This document shows, piece after piece, positions 33,814 through 42,364 of a stretch of 43,168 nt of DNA (positions within the stretch are counted from its first letter, which is position 1; each line of letters opens with the position of its first letter). The translations under genes and the position numbers were made by a program. The stretch is from NCBI GenBank assembly GCA_002010305.1, contig MTND01000021.1, positions 35,926 through 79,093 of the forward strand, written 5' to 3'. Under the pieces are notes generated by a model that saw only the letters and a program-made list of their open reading frames with translations, was not told the DNA's origin and did no database searches. Origin of the DNA: Archaeoglobi archaeon JdFR-42 (GTDB lineage Archaea; Halobacteriota; Archaeoglobi; Archaeoglobales; JdFR-42).

Positions 33814-35277
33814 TCAAGATTCCTCCTCAAAAACATCAACCACAGGAGGGTCTTCTTCTATTCCAAATTCTTTCCATCTTGTTATAACTCTCTCATAGAC
33901 TTCTTTTCTAAGCAGGTTTCTAGGTGAAAATTTATCGAAGTGTTTGTAGTCTTTGCAGGCGTTTAACAGAAGCTTTGACCCCCAAGGTCTTATCTCAGGC
34001 GGATTGAGAGTCGGATCAAGCCAAGTGCTCCATGTATCCTTAAGCACAGTTATATCATCTTTTGGGCTGAATCTCGTAGCAAGAGCCCATATAACCTGAT
34101 TTATATCATATGGGTCTATATCCTCATCCACTACAATTATGATTTTAGAGTAATAGGCACCGGCAGGACATTGTGCAGCAAGAGATAGCACCTGTGAAGC
34201 ATGTCCAGGATGGAGTTGTTTGAGAGAGATAATTGTCATTCCAAATCCACCAGCAGCAGCAGGATGGCTGTATACCCCCTTCACACCTAGAATTCCAAGT
34301 TTATCGAGATCTTCCCAGATTTTTGCAGCTCTACATATTCCAAAAAAGAAGGCTTGATCACTTGGTGGATACTCTGCCATTAAAGCTGAAGTAATGATAG
34401 GCTTATCTCTATGATATACAGCCTCAACTTCAATGTAAGGGGTTTCCTCTGCTGGTCTCCCATAGTACCCTGTAAATTCGCCGAAAGGGCCTTCTATGAC
34501 TGTTTTCTCTGGATAGGAGTAACCCTCTATCACCACCTCGGCATTAGCTGGAATTGGTAAACCTGTTATTTCACCTTCTATTAGTTTGAAAGATCCTTTT
34601 ATCCCTGCCACATGTTCGAATTCATTCTCTCCTCTCGGGAAGGCCAGAGACCCGATGAGATACAGCAATGGATCTGTGCCATACACTGCTACAACCGGAC
34701 ATGGTTCTCCCCTGTCCCAATATTTTTTCCGTATAATATCAACATCTTTCCCAGGTGATGAATAGAACCCAACTTTAGTTTTATCTACAACCATCTGTCT
34801 ATAAACTCCCACGTTGACCCAGTCAGAATCAGGATCTTTGGTTATGATTGCATCAGCCGTCCCTATGTATCTACCTCCATCTCTTGGCCACATCTTTGGA
34901 GCAGGAAATTTAGTCATATCAATATTTTCTTTATAAATCACGTTTTCTTTTACAGGGGCATCTTTTACGAATCTCGGCTTTTCTTTCTTTTTCAGAAGTT
35001 CCTTAACTTTCAGAACCATCTCTCTAATAGAGGTATTTGGGTCTAAACCGAGAGTGTATGCTATTCTCCTTGGGCTATTCCCAAACATATTGAAAAGCAC
35101 TCTTCCGTCTTCCCCACCTTTGATGTTTTCAAAAAGGAGGGCAGGAGGGTTATTAGTTTTCCCGACCATATACACAAGGGAAGCCATTTCTTCAACTGGA
35201 TCTATTTCCGCATTGATTCTTTTCAATTCCCCCAACTCATCCATGGCCTCTATCCATTCACGTAGATCCGAATACAT
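33814..35277 (-). CDS. UbiD-family decarboxylase/carboxylase
   Basis: A 487-aa UbiD homologue. It keeps NVGVYR (Asn and Arg of the prenyl-FMN/metal site), IPANAEVVIEG, and the catalytic pair in EGPFGEFTGYYG. The usual metal-site His of PG-x-H is Asp here (PGKDVD), which may change cofactor binding. It would decarboxylate or carboxylate an aromatic or alpha,beta-unsaturated acid using prenylated FMN; the substrate is unknown. It is first of a two-gene leftward unit and divergent from the TrmB regulator across a 73-nt spacer, which suggests control by TrmB. Confidence 0.85.
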   Translation of the reverse strand: MYSDLREWIEAMDELGELKRINAEIDPVEEMASLVYMVGKTNNPPALLFENIKGGEDGRVLFNMFGNSPRRIAYTLGLDPNTSIREMVLKVKELLKKKEKPRFVKDAPVKENVIYKENIDMTKFPAPKMWPRDGGRYIGTADAIITKDPDSDWVNVGVYRQMVVDKTKVGFYSSPGKDVDIIRKKYWDRGEPCPVVAVYGTDPLLYLIGSLAFPRGENEFEHVAGIKGSFKLIEGEITGLPIPANAEVVIEGYSYPEKTVIEGPFGEFTGYYGRPAEETPYIEVEAVYHRDKPIITSALMAEYPPSDQAFFFGICRAAKIWEDLDKLGILGVKGVYSHPAAAGGFGMTIISLKQLHPGHASQVLSLAAQCPAGAYYSKIIIVVDEDIDPYDINQVIWALATRFSPKDDITVLKDTWSTWLDPTLNPPEIRPWGSKLLLNACKDYKHFDKFSPRNLLRKEVYERVITRWKEFGIEEDPPVVDVFEEES

Positions 35278-35350
35278 GATAAATTATTTATAATATAAAC
35301 TATAAAAGTTTTTTGTTGTTGTCAATAATTTAACAACACATTTAACACAT
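35278..35350. promoter_or_regulatory. Divergent promoter/operator of UbiD and TrmB genes
   Basis: The leftward TATA-like TTTTATAG (35301-35308) lies 24-31 nt from the UbiD ATG. The imperfect palindrome GTTGTCAA-TAAT-TTAACAAC (35318-35337; 7 of 8 arm pairs) overlaps an AT-rich element about 20 nt before the TrmB ATG. A TrmB-like regulator binding here would control both its own gene and the UbiD pair. Confidence 0.6.
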
Positions 35351-36172
35351 ATGAGAAATTATTTCAGCATAAGGACAAATAGAGATAATGGTGAGAGAGT
35401 GTTCGATGAAAAAACTTTATTCTATTTGCGTGAAAGTGGATTGAAGGAGGAGGAAGCAGAGGTATATCTCACCCTACTCAACTATGGTCCGTCTTCCGCA
35501 AAAGAGATCTCATATGTTACAGAAATAGAAAGGACAAATGTTTATCAGATTCTTAACAAACTCATAGAAAAAGGATTTGTTGTTCAGTTGCCCATTAAGC
35601 CAAAACGCTTCAAAGCTATGAAACCATCGACAATGGCTAAAAAATTAATTAAGAGGGAAGAGGAAAAAATAAAGAGGATAGAAGAAGTTTTTAAAGATCT
35701 TTCCAAACTTATAAACACATCTAATGTAAAAAATGGACTGTTAGACAATCAGGAGATCTGGGAACTAAGAGGTAGAAGAAATATATATGAGAAAATGGAT
35801 GAAATGGTTTCAGACCCCATAGAACTTCTCTACATCCTCACTAGTGAAAACGGTGTTCATAGAATGTACATGAGACATGGGAAACTATATAAAAAACTTG
35901 CTTCTCGTGGAACTAGGTTCAGGTTGATGGCTCCCGTTACGGAGAGAAATATAAAAACAATCAAAGAGCTGGAAAAATTCATGGAAATTAAGAATTTTAA
36001 AAACAATCCTGCTAAACTGATGCTTGTAGATAGGCGAGAGGTCATATTTTTCGCATTTAATCCGGACGACCTGAATATTGATGTCGGGAATGATGTCGGA
36101 TTCTGGACAAATTACAGAGTATTTGTAGAGACCATCGCCTGTCTTGTTGAGAATACATGGAACTTCATATAA
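35351..36172 (+). CDS. TrmB-family transcriptional regulator
   Basis: A 273-aa archaeal TrmB protein. The N-terminal winged helix-turn-helix has LKEEEAEVYLTLLNYGPSSA, EIERTNVYQILNKLIEKGFV and a basic linker. A coiled coil (KREEEKIKRIEEVFKDL) and an effector-binding-like C-terminal domain follow. TrmB proteins usually sense sugars, but the neighbours here are UbiD genes, so the ligand may be an aromatic acid or its CoA ester. It is followed 27 nt later by a third UbiD gene and is probably cotranscribed with it. Confidence 0.85.
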   Translation: MRNYFSIRTNRDNGERVFDEKTLFYLRESGLKEEEAEVYLTLLNYGPSSAKEISYVTEIERTNVYQILNKLIEKGFVVQLPIKPKRFKAMKPSTMAKKLIKREEEKIKRIEEVFKDLSKLINTSNVKNGLLDNQEIWELRGRRNIYEKMDEMVSDPIELLYILTSENGVHRMYMRHGKLYKKLASRGTRFRLMAPVTERNIKTIKELEKFMEIKNFKNNPAKLMLVDRREVIFFAFNPDDLNIDVGNDVGFWTNYRVFVETIACLVENTWNFI

Positions 36173-36199
36173 GTATTTCCTTAAAAAAGGGGGGAACTG

Positions 36200-37624
36200 A
36201 TGAAGATTGAATTTGAGGATCTTAGAGAGTGGTTGATAAAAGTTAATCAAATGGGAGAACTCAAAAGGGCAAAAGGTATAAAATTGGAAAATGTGGGAAA
36301 AATTGCAGAAACTACTGTGCATCTTGAAAACACACCAGCTTTGCTTTTAGAGGAGTTTCCTGGATATGACCCTGGGTTTCGAATCTTGCTTAATGTATTC
36401 GGAAGCATTCAGAGGATTGCTCTCACTTTTGGCTTTCCCATCCATTCTGATAGAGTAACCTTAGTTAAACATTTTCAAAAAAAATTAGATGAAATGGAGC
36501 TTTTACCTCCTAAATATGTAAGTTCAGGCCCAATATTCGAAAATCGATTAACCGGTGAGAATGTAAACTTATACCAATTTCCAGTACCTAAATGGCATCC
36601 GGAGGATGGTGGTCCTTATATCGGTACTGGCTGTATGGTAATCACGCGAGATCCTGAAGATGGATGGGTAAACGTTGGTACCTACAGGAATCAACTTCAT
36701 GATGAAAAAACCATTGGGTTTTACATCTCACCTGGACATCATGGGTGGGTTCACAGAAAAAAATATTTTGAAAATGATGAGCCATGTCCTGTAGCAGTTG
36801 TTTTTGGTTCCGATCCCTTGTTATTTGCGGGTAGCATGATCGAGTTTCCTTGGGGGGTATGTGAGTTTGATGGGATCGGTGGTTGGCGAGGAGAGTCAGT
36901 AAAGGTTGTTAAAGGCTCCGTTACTGGACTTCCAATTCCTGCAAACGCTGAAATTGCTATCGAAGGATATTCTTATCCTGACAAGAAAAAAGAGGAGGGA
37001 CCTTTTGGAGAATGGACTGGGTATTACGGCAGTTCTCTTAGAGAGGAGCCATACATTGAGGTTGAAGCTGTTTACTTTCGTGACAATCCAATATTGCTTG
37101 GAATGCCACCCCAAAAGCCTCCATACGATGCAGATAAAGCAAGAGAATACATTAAATCTGCTCTCCTTTTTAATGAGCTGAAAAAATTGGGAATTCCGGG
37201 AATTATTAATGCATGGTGTTTTGGAATTGGAGGATGCAGACTTTTAATTGCTGTATCTATCAAACAGCAGTATCCAGGACATTCTCGACAGGTTGGCCAT
37301 GCTGTTTATTCTACTCCAATGGCAAATTACCTAGGGCGATATGTTATAGTTGTTGATGAAGATATTAACGTTACCGATCTCAATGAAGTGATGTGGGCTG
37401 TTTTAACCCGTTCTGATCCGGCTACGTCAATTGATATAATCACCAGAGCAACTTCAGGTCCTCTGGATCCTATATTGTCTCCTGAAAATAAAAAGATGGG
37501 GAGATTCTATAATTCTCGTGCTATTATCGATGCCACTAAACCATATGAGTGGAAGGAGAAATTCCCCAAATCTTTAAATCAAACTTCAAACAGCAAAACT
37601 TCTGAGAATATCACTGATGGGTGA
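36200..37624 (+). CDS. UbiD-family decarboxylase, complete active site
   Basis: A 474-aa UbiD homologue with NVGTYRNQ, PGHHGWVH, IPANAEIAIEG and EGPFGEWTGYYG all present, so it is the best candidate for activity among the three UbiD proteins of the locus. It lies 27 nt downstream of the TrmB gene, with a GGGGGGAAC Shine-Dalgarno-like element before the ATG. The C-terminal end is Ser/Asn-rich. No UbiX-like flavin prenyltransferase is encoded in the window. Cosubstrate and product are not predictable. Confidence 0.85.
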   Translation: MKIEFEDLREWLIKVNQMGELKRAKGIKLENVGKIAETTVHLENTPALLLEEFPGYDPGFRILLNVFGSIQRIALTFGFPIHSDRVTLVKHFQKKLDEMELLPPKYVSSGPIFENRLTGENVNLYQFPVPKWHPEDGGPYIGTGCMVITRDPEDGWVNVGTYRNQLHDEKTIGFYISPGHHGWVHRKKYFENDEPCPVAVVFGSDPLLFAGSMIEFPWGVCEFDGIGGWRGESVKVVKGSVTGLPIPANAEIAIEGYSYPDKKKEEGPFGEWTGYYGSSLREEPYIEVEAVYFRDNPILLGMPPQKPPYDADKAREYIKSALLFNELKKLGIPGIINAWCFGIGGCRLLIAVSIKQQYPGHSRQVGHAVYSTPMANYLGRYVIVVDEDINVTDLNEVMWAVLTRSDPATSIDIITRATSGPLDPILSPENKKMGRFYNSRAIIDATKPYEWKEKFPKSLNQTSNSKTSENITDG

Positions 37625-37791
37625 TGCCCTTGAAATGTATCTCTAATCCCATTAATTCTTTCATCTTTTATTCTTCTAAAGAAAATTTAAACTACTCGAT
37701 TTTATTTACCTGTAAACCCCCCCCTTTATTTGAGACATTTAAAAATTAAAAGATTTAAAGGATAACTGAGTTAAGAATCAAACGACATATT

Positions 37792-38457
37792 ATGTATGTG
37801 GAAAAGCTACCAGTTAAAGGTTTAATCATAGATTTCGAAGGAACTCTGGCAGATACATCATATTTCTATTACAGGCTTTTAAAGGATTCGGCCCAGAGAA
37901 CTGGTATTGAATTCGATTATTCCTTTTCTGAAATTCAAAAAATTAGAGATTGCATTGCTGATGGTGTAGAGTTAATTAAAAGAATTGGAAAAGAGTACAA
38001 GGAAATATACATGAAGAAGATTAAAGAAATATACTGGGATTATAACTACAAATATGTCCATCTATTCCCGGAAGCCATAGATGTTCTTTCCGATCTCGTA
38101 AATCTGGGGTTTTCCATCTCCATATACACAAACCTGAACTGGTCATGGACTCAAATAATAGATCGTTTTCCAGAATTTAAGGACGTCGAGGCAAGTCTTT
38201 TCTATTTAAATCGTAACAACGTTGAGAATCCAAAACCATCTCCAGAAGGGGTTCATATATGCTGTAGAGAAATGGGAATAAACCCAGAGGATGTTGCTGT
38301 TGTTGGAGATTCCCTAGCAGATACAAAGATGGGGAAAGAAGCGGGTTGCTATACAGTAGGTGTCCTGACAGGAGTGTCAACTGAAAAGAGGTTGAACGAG
38401 AGTAGAGTAAATGTTATAATCCCGAGGATAGGGTACATTACTGATGTATTGTATTGA
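37792..38457 (+). CDS. HAD-superfamily hydrolase with D-x-E motif
   Basis: A 221-aa HAD phosphatase. Motif I reads DFEGTLADT, so Asp14 (nucleophile) is kept but the usual general acid/base Asp at +2 is Glu16. Motif II is IYTN, motif III the Lys in NPKPSPEG, and motif IV VVGDSLADTKMGKEAG. It has a C1-type helical cap (residues about 25-85) as in phosphoglycolate or pyrophosphatase-like members. It lies 20 nt before the riboflavin kinase gene, so dephosphorylation of a riboflavin-pathway intermediate is a reasonable guess. A TATA-like region precedes the ATG. Confidence 0.78.
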   Translation: MYVEKLPVKGLIIDFEGTLADTSYFYYRLLKDSAQRTGIEFDYSFSEIQKIRDCIADGVELIKRIGKEYKEIYMKKIKEIYWDYNYKYVHLFPEAIDVLSDLVNLGFSISIYTNLNWSWTQIIDRFPEFKDVEASLFYLNRNNVENPKPSPEGVHICCREMGINPEDVAVVGDSLADTKMGKEAGCYTVGVLTGVSTEKRLNESRVNVIIPRIGYITDVLY

Positions 38458-38477
38458 CCGGATGAGAGAAGACAGCC

Positions 38478-38903
38478 ATGCTATTAAGGGGACAAGTAGT
38501 CAAAGGGATAGGGGAAGGTAGGTACTTTATGAGCTTTGATTGGGTTAAAGAGCAGATAAAAGAGCATTATGGATTTTATCCTTTTCCTGGCACATTAAAC
38601 GTAAAGCTGGAAAAGGAGAGTTCTAAAAAATTTAAATGGATGAGAGAAAAATATAACGCGGAGAAATTGATAGTGCCACCCCATGAAGGGTTTTGCACTG
38701 CAGTAACAATCCCTGTAACCATTGAAGATGCAATAAAGGGGTGTATTTGCCTGATTCCACAAGAATACACCGTTCATGAAGAAGATGTGATTGAGATTGT
38801 CGCTCCGGTAAAGATCATAGATGAGCTAGGGTTGAATTTTGGAGATATGGTGAGAGTGTATATACATGAGAATAAAAAAATGATTTTCAAAAGGGAAAAT
38901 TAA
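38478..38903 (+). CDS. ribK: CTP-dependent riboflavin kinase
   Basis: A 141-aa archaeal-type riboflavin kinase, which phosphorylates riboflavin to FMN using CTP. It has RGQVVKGIGEGRYFM at the N-terminus, FYPFPGTLNVKLE, and the later LIPQEYTVHEEDVIEIVAP. The length and order fit the MJ0056-type family. It lies 20 nt after the HAD gene, and near three UbiD genes that need prenylated FMN, which makes local cofactor supply plausible. Confidence 0.85.
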   Translation: MLLRGQVVKGIGEGRYFMSFDWVKEQIKEHYGFYPFPGTLNVKLEKESSKKFKWMREKYNAEKLIVPPHEGFCTAVTIPVTIEDAIKGCICLIPQEYTVHEEDVIEIVAPVKIIDELGLNFGDMVRVYIHENKKMIFKREN

Positions 38904-39426
38904 AATTTGGAATATGAGTTGTGCTACATCTTCCTTGAAAATCAAAGATGGCAAGAATTACACTCTTTTATAGTGGTTGAACTCTCCCTCTCACTTCTGT
39001 CACTTATATTAATTCAACTCTAGAAAACATAAAAGGCCACGTCAACATAACAAACATCTACCCAAGCAAAATCGATCCTTCATGATCTTGGGATATCAGA
39101 AACAGAATTGAATCCATCATCGAGTCTTTTGAAATCATGTCCTAAAAGAAGCTGGTGAATCCATAAAAGAGGTAAAGAGGAGGAACGGAGAGTAAAGCTG
39201 AAGGATTTTGACAGGTTCTTCTAGAGCTGAAGCCTCTCCATAAGTTCAGGATTCCCTCCGATTCTCTCCTACAAAAAATATGATACTCTGCAACCATTTC
39301 AAGCAAATCAGAAGAATCCATGGTTGAAAAAGTTTGTTATGTTTTTCACACTATTATTCATATTTAAGTTGTTAGTTTTTCAAAAACATCATAAATCTTA
39401 AATACAATTATTTGTAATGAGAAATT
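38904..39426. other. Gap with a possible gene relic
   Basis: A 523-nt stretch with no intact gene. 38981-39195 holds two protein-like segments in different frames (described separately). Upstream of the TRAP receptor, CTTAAATAC near 39397-39405 may be its TATA box. Confidence 0.4.
38981..39195 (+). pseudogene. Possible decayed gene
   Basis: In one frame, residues including NIKGHVNITNIYPSKIDPS are read until a TGA (39089-39091); the frame then continues as WDIRNRIESIIESFEIMS to a TAA. Shifting frame at that point gives VLKEAGESIKEVKRRNGE and a stop at 39193-39195. The joined text looks protein-like but I recognise no family. Chance reading in an AT-rich gap is a real alternative. Confidence 0.3.
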
Positions 39427-39435
39427 GTGGGTAGT

Positions 39436-40479
39436 ATGATAGAAAGCAATCTAACAAGAAGGGGGTTTATTAAGGGCGTGACCTTACTTGGAGCTTCAAC
39501 TCTTATAGGAAGTAACTTTCTAGGATGTGCAGAAAGGGGAGAGAACCCGGTAACTGTTACTGTTGGTACACCACCTGAAGGAAGTGGAAACTATATTCTG
39601 GCTTCAAATATAGCCGAAATGGTCACGAAATATCTTCCCAAGGGATCTTCGGTGGATGTAATCCCAACAGGAGGTACTGCTGCAGAAATCAAAGCATTGG
39701 ATGAGGATAAGATAGATTTAGCCAGTTCTGGGCAGCAGAGTACCAATTACTTAGCTTACAACGGTATGTGGCCATTTGAAAAAGCCTATACACAACTCCG
39801 TGCTATTGCCGGGAAGTTATCAAACCTATATTTTGCAACAGCAGTTCTGAAAAAGACAGGGATAACAAGCTGGGAAGAGCTTATAGATGAGCAATATCCA
39901 ATAAAATTTGCTACATTTCCAAAAGGAAGTACCGGTATAATAAGTTTGCAATACCTGTTAAAAACAATGGGTCTATCAATCGATGACCTTCTTTCATGGG
40001 GTGGAAAATGGTATCCTGCTAAACCATCCGACATAACTACTCTGTTTGCAGATGGAAAGGTTGAGGCATTCTTCCATGTTATTCAAAAAGGACATCCTCT
40101 GTGGACCCAATTAACTTCAACCTATGAATTCAATTATCTCCCATTCCCTGAAAAACTAGAGTCGAAAATTAAAGAATTTAGGTATGATGTCGGTGATATA
40201 CCAGCAAGTGATGAAGTATGGAAAAACACACTTAACGGACTAGACTCAGATTACCATGCAATTCTGATGTACACTGAATTTTTTACAACTGATAAACTTC
40301 CAGATAACATAGCTTACACCTTTGCTAAGGCCATTGCAGAAAACCGAGAAGCAATTCTCAAAGCATTTCCAGCATTCGAAGTATACAGCCCTGAAGATAC
40401 ATGGAAGGAAAAATATGTTGGAGAACCTCTTCATCCCGGTGCTGAAAGATATTACAAAGAAGCTGGGTACATGAAATAG
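39436..40479 (+). CDS. TRAP transporter receptor, TAXI family, Tat lipoprotein
   Basis: A 347-aa periplasm-type binding protein of the TAXI family of TRAP transporters. The N-terminus has the twin-arginine motif NLTRRGFIKG (Arg8-Arg9), a hydrophobic helix, and the lipobox Leu-Gly-Cys31. It should therefore cross by the Tat route and be lipid-anchored on the outer face. Mature-region motifs such as VIPTGGTAAEIKALDEDKIDLA are typical. The ATG at 39436 is preferred over a GTG at 39427. The ligand is unknown; TAXI systems are often tied to dicarboxylates or amino acids. Confidence 0.85.
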   Translation: MIESNLTRRGFIKGVTLLGASTLIGSNFLGCAERGENPVTVTVGTPPEGSGNYILASNIAEMVTKYLPKGSSVDVIPTGGTAAEIKALDEDKIDLASSGQQSTNYLAYNGMWPFEKAYTQLRAIAGKLSNLYFATAVLKKTGITSWEELIDEQYPIKFATFPKGSTGIISLQYLLKTMGLSIDDLLSWGGKWYPAKPSDITTLFADGKVEAFFHVIQKGHPLWTQLTSTYEFNYLPFPEKLESKIKEFRYDVGDIPASDEVWKNTLNGLDSDYHAILMYTEFFTTDKLPDNIAYTFAKAIAENREAILKAFPAFEVYSPEDTWKEKYVGEPLHPGAERYYKEAGYMK

Positions 40480-40480
40480 C

Positions 40481-42358
40481 ATGGAATATCCATCCAGAAA
40501 GCAACTGGCATACATAACAGGAATAATCTGGGCAGTTGTTCAGCTTACAACAGGCTTTACTACAGTTCCACTTGGCGTTCTTCTTCCGTCTCACCTGATG
40601 TTTGCCTTAATAATCTGTTTCCTTATTTACCCTTTTAAATCCAGATGGAAATCAATATCAGCCGCCTTAGATGCTATTTTAATACTAGTGGCTATTGTAA
40701 TAAATGTCTGGATCTTGATGAACCATCAGAGATTAATTTCAAGATCTCCTCTTGTCGACCCTTTAAAACCCTTCGAAGTTTATTTTGGTATTCTGGCCCT
40801 TTTTTTAGTTCTTGAAGCTAACAGAAGGATTTTAGGAAAAATATTTACAGTACTCGGTCTGATAGCTTTGACATATGCAGTGATGGGAAACAGAATACCG
40901 GGAGGTTTTTTTACCCACCGAGGTCTGAGTTTATATGATCTATCTGATTTCCTATATCTCTCTACAAGCGGGATTTATGCCATACCACTTAGCGTCGTGT
41001 CCAGATACGTTTACCTTTTTATATTAATGGCAGCCGTGCTTATCAAATCAGGTGCAATTGAAAGATTTATGAGCCTCTCAACCTCAATAGCTGGACATTT
41101 GAAAGGTGGACCGGCAAAAGTTGCAGTCATATCTAGTGGGTTGATAGGCAGTATTAATGGAAGTGCAGTAGCCAATGTTGTTACTACTGGATCTGTTACA
41201 ATACCCCTTATGAAAAAAGTTGGATACAGGTCTGAAGATGCTGGAGCAGTTGAAACATTGGCCTCAACAGGAGGGCAGATTCTCCCTCCTGTGATGGGTG
41301 CTGCAGCATTTATAATGGCCCAACTTGCTGGTGTTAGCTATAAAGATGTTGCACTAGCAGCAGTTTTCCCAGCTATCCTTTATTATTTCGGAGTATACGG
41401 TGTGGTACACTTTATAGCGAGAAGAGACAATCTAAGAGGATTATCAAAAAAGGAACTGCCTAAACTCAGTGAAGAGATTAAAAGAAGTGGGCATTTGTTT
41501 ATACCTTTTATAGTAATTGTGCTTCTATTGATGAAATATCCATATGCTATCATGAAAGTTGCTTTTTATGCAGTCATCTCAACATACATTATAGTGATGC
41601 TTAAAAAGGAAACAAGACTTAACATAAAAGGGATTTTGGAATCTTTATGGAGCGGTTCTGAGATGACCATTTCTGCAACTATCCCTTCTGCTCTAGCAGG
41701 TATTATCCTCGGTGTACTTCTTTACTCTGGGCTGGGGAGGAAATTCTCAACAGCTCTTGTTGGAATTGGGGGTGAGCAGATTCTTTTAATTGCTGTTATG
41801 GTGGCTATAGTAGCTCTGATTCTCGGTATGGGTATGCCAACCACTGGTGCGTATATTACTGCAGCCATAATGGCCATTCCTGCTCTGATAATAGCTGGCG
41901 TTCCCAAAATTATTGCCCACTTATTTGGGCTATATTTTTCTGTAATTTCAATGATCACTCCACCTATATGCATTGCTGCTTATGCTGCATCTGGGATTGC
42001 CAATTCAAATCCTATGAGAACGGGTTTTAGAGCATTCATTTTTGGTATTCCTGTCTATATTATCCCCTTTCTAATGTTAATACATCCAGATATTGTTCTT
42101 GGAGTTGGGTCTTTTTCTATAGGATTTCTATATTTTCTGAAAGCTGCAGTAGCAATTCTTCTATTCAGTTCAGGGGTAGTTGGATTCCTGATAAAAAGGC
42201 TCTCAATTTTTGAAAGAACAACGTTGATAGGAGGTAGTATACTCCTATTATTCTCCTCCCTTAATAGTACTCTGATAATCATATCAATAATATTGATATC
42301 TGCAGGAACTCTAGTTCAGATTATAGAATACAGGAAGCCGAGTATAAATCAAAGGTGA
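40481..42358 (+). CDS. TRAP transporter fused permease
   Basis: A 625-aa membrane protein with the fused 4-helix (DctQ-like) plus 12-helix (DctM-like) layout of TAXI-type TRAP permeases. The DctM part has NGSAVANVVTTGSVTIPLM and the later GMGMPTTGAYITAAIMAIP. The start is 2 nt after the receptor stop and the stop is followed 6 nt later by the flavoprotein gene. The system would import an organic anion, using a sodium or proton gradient. Confidence 0.9.
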   Translation: MEYPSRKQLAYITGIIWAVVQLTTGFTTVPLGVLLPSHLMFALIICFLIYPFKSRWKSISAALDAILILVAIVINVWILMNHQRLISRSPLVDPLKPFEVYFGILALFLVLEANRRILGKIFTVLGLIALTYAVMGNRIPGGFFTHRGLSLYDLSDFLYLSTSGIYAIPLSVVSRYVYLFILMAAVLIKSGAIERFMSLSTSIAGHLKGGPAKVAVISSGLIGSINGSAVANVVTTGSVTIPLMKKVGYRSEDAGAVETLASTGGQILPPVMGAAAFIMAQLAGVSYKDVALAAVFPAILYYFGVYGVVHFIARRDNLRGLSKKELPKLSEEIKRSGHLFIPFIVIVLLLMKYPYAIMKVAFYAVISTYIIVMLKKETRLNIKGILESLWSGSEMTISATIPSALAGIILGVLLYSGLGRKFSTALVGIGGEQILLIAVMVAIVALILGMGMPTTGAYITAAIMAIPALIIAGVPKIIAHLFGLYFSVISMITPPICIAAYAASGIANSNPMRTGFRAFIFGIPVYIIPFLMLIHPDIVLGVGSFSIGFLYFLKAAVAILLFSSGVVGFLIKRLSIFERTTLIGGSILLLFSSLNSTLIIISIILISAGTLVQIIEYRKPSINQR

Positions 42359-42364
42359 ATGGAA

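Noticed and set aside
39427-39435. GTG start of the TRAP receptor
   Set aside because: The ATG at 39436 puts the twin-arginine motif at the usual distance from the N-terminus.
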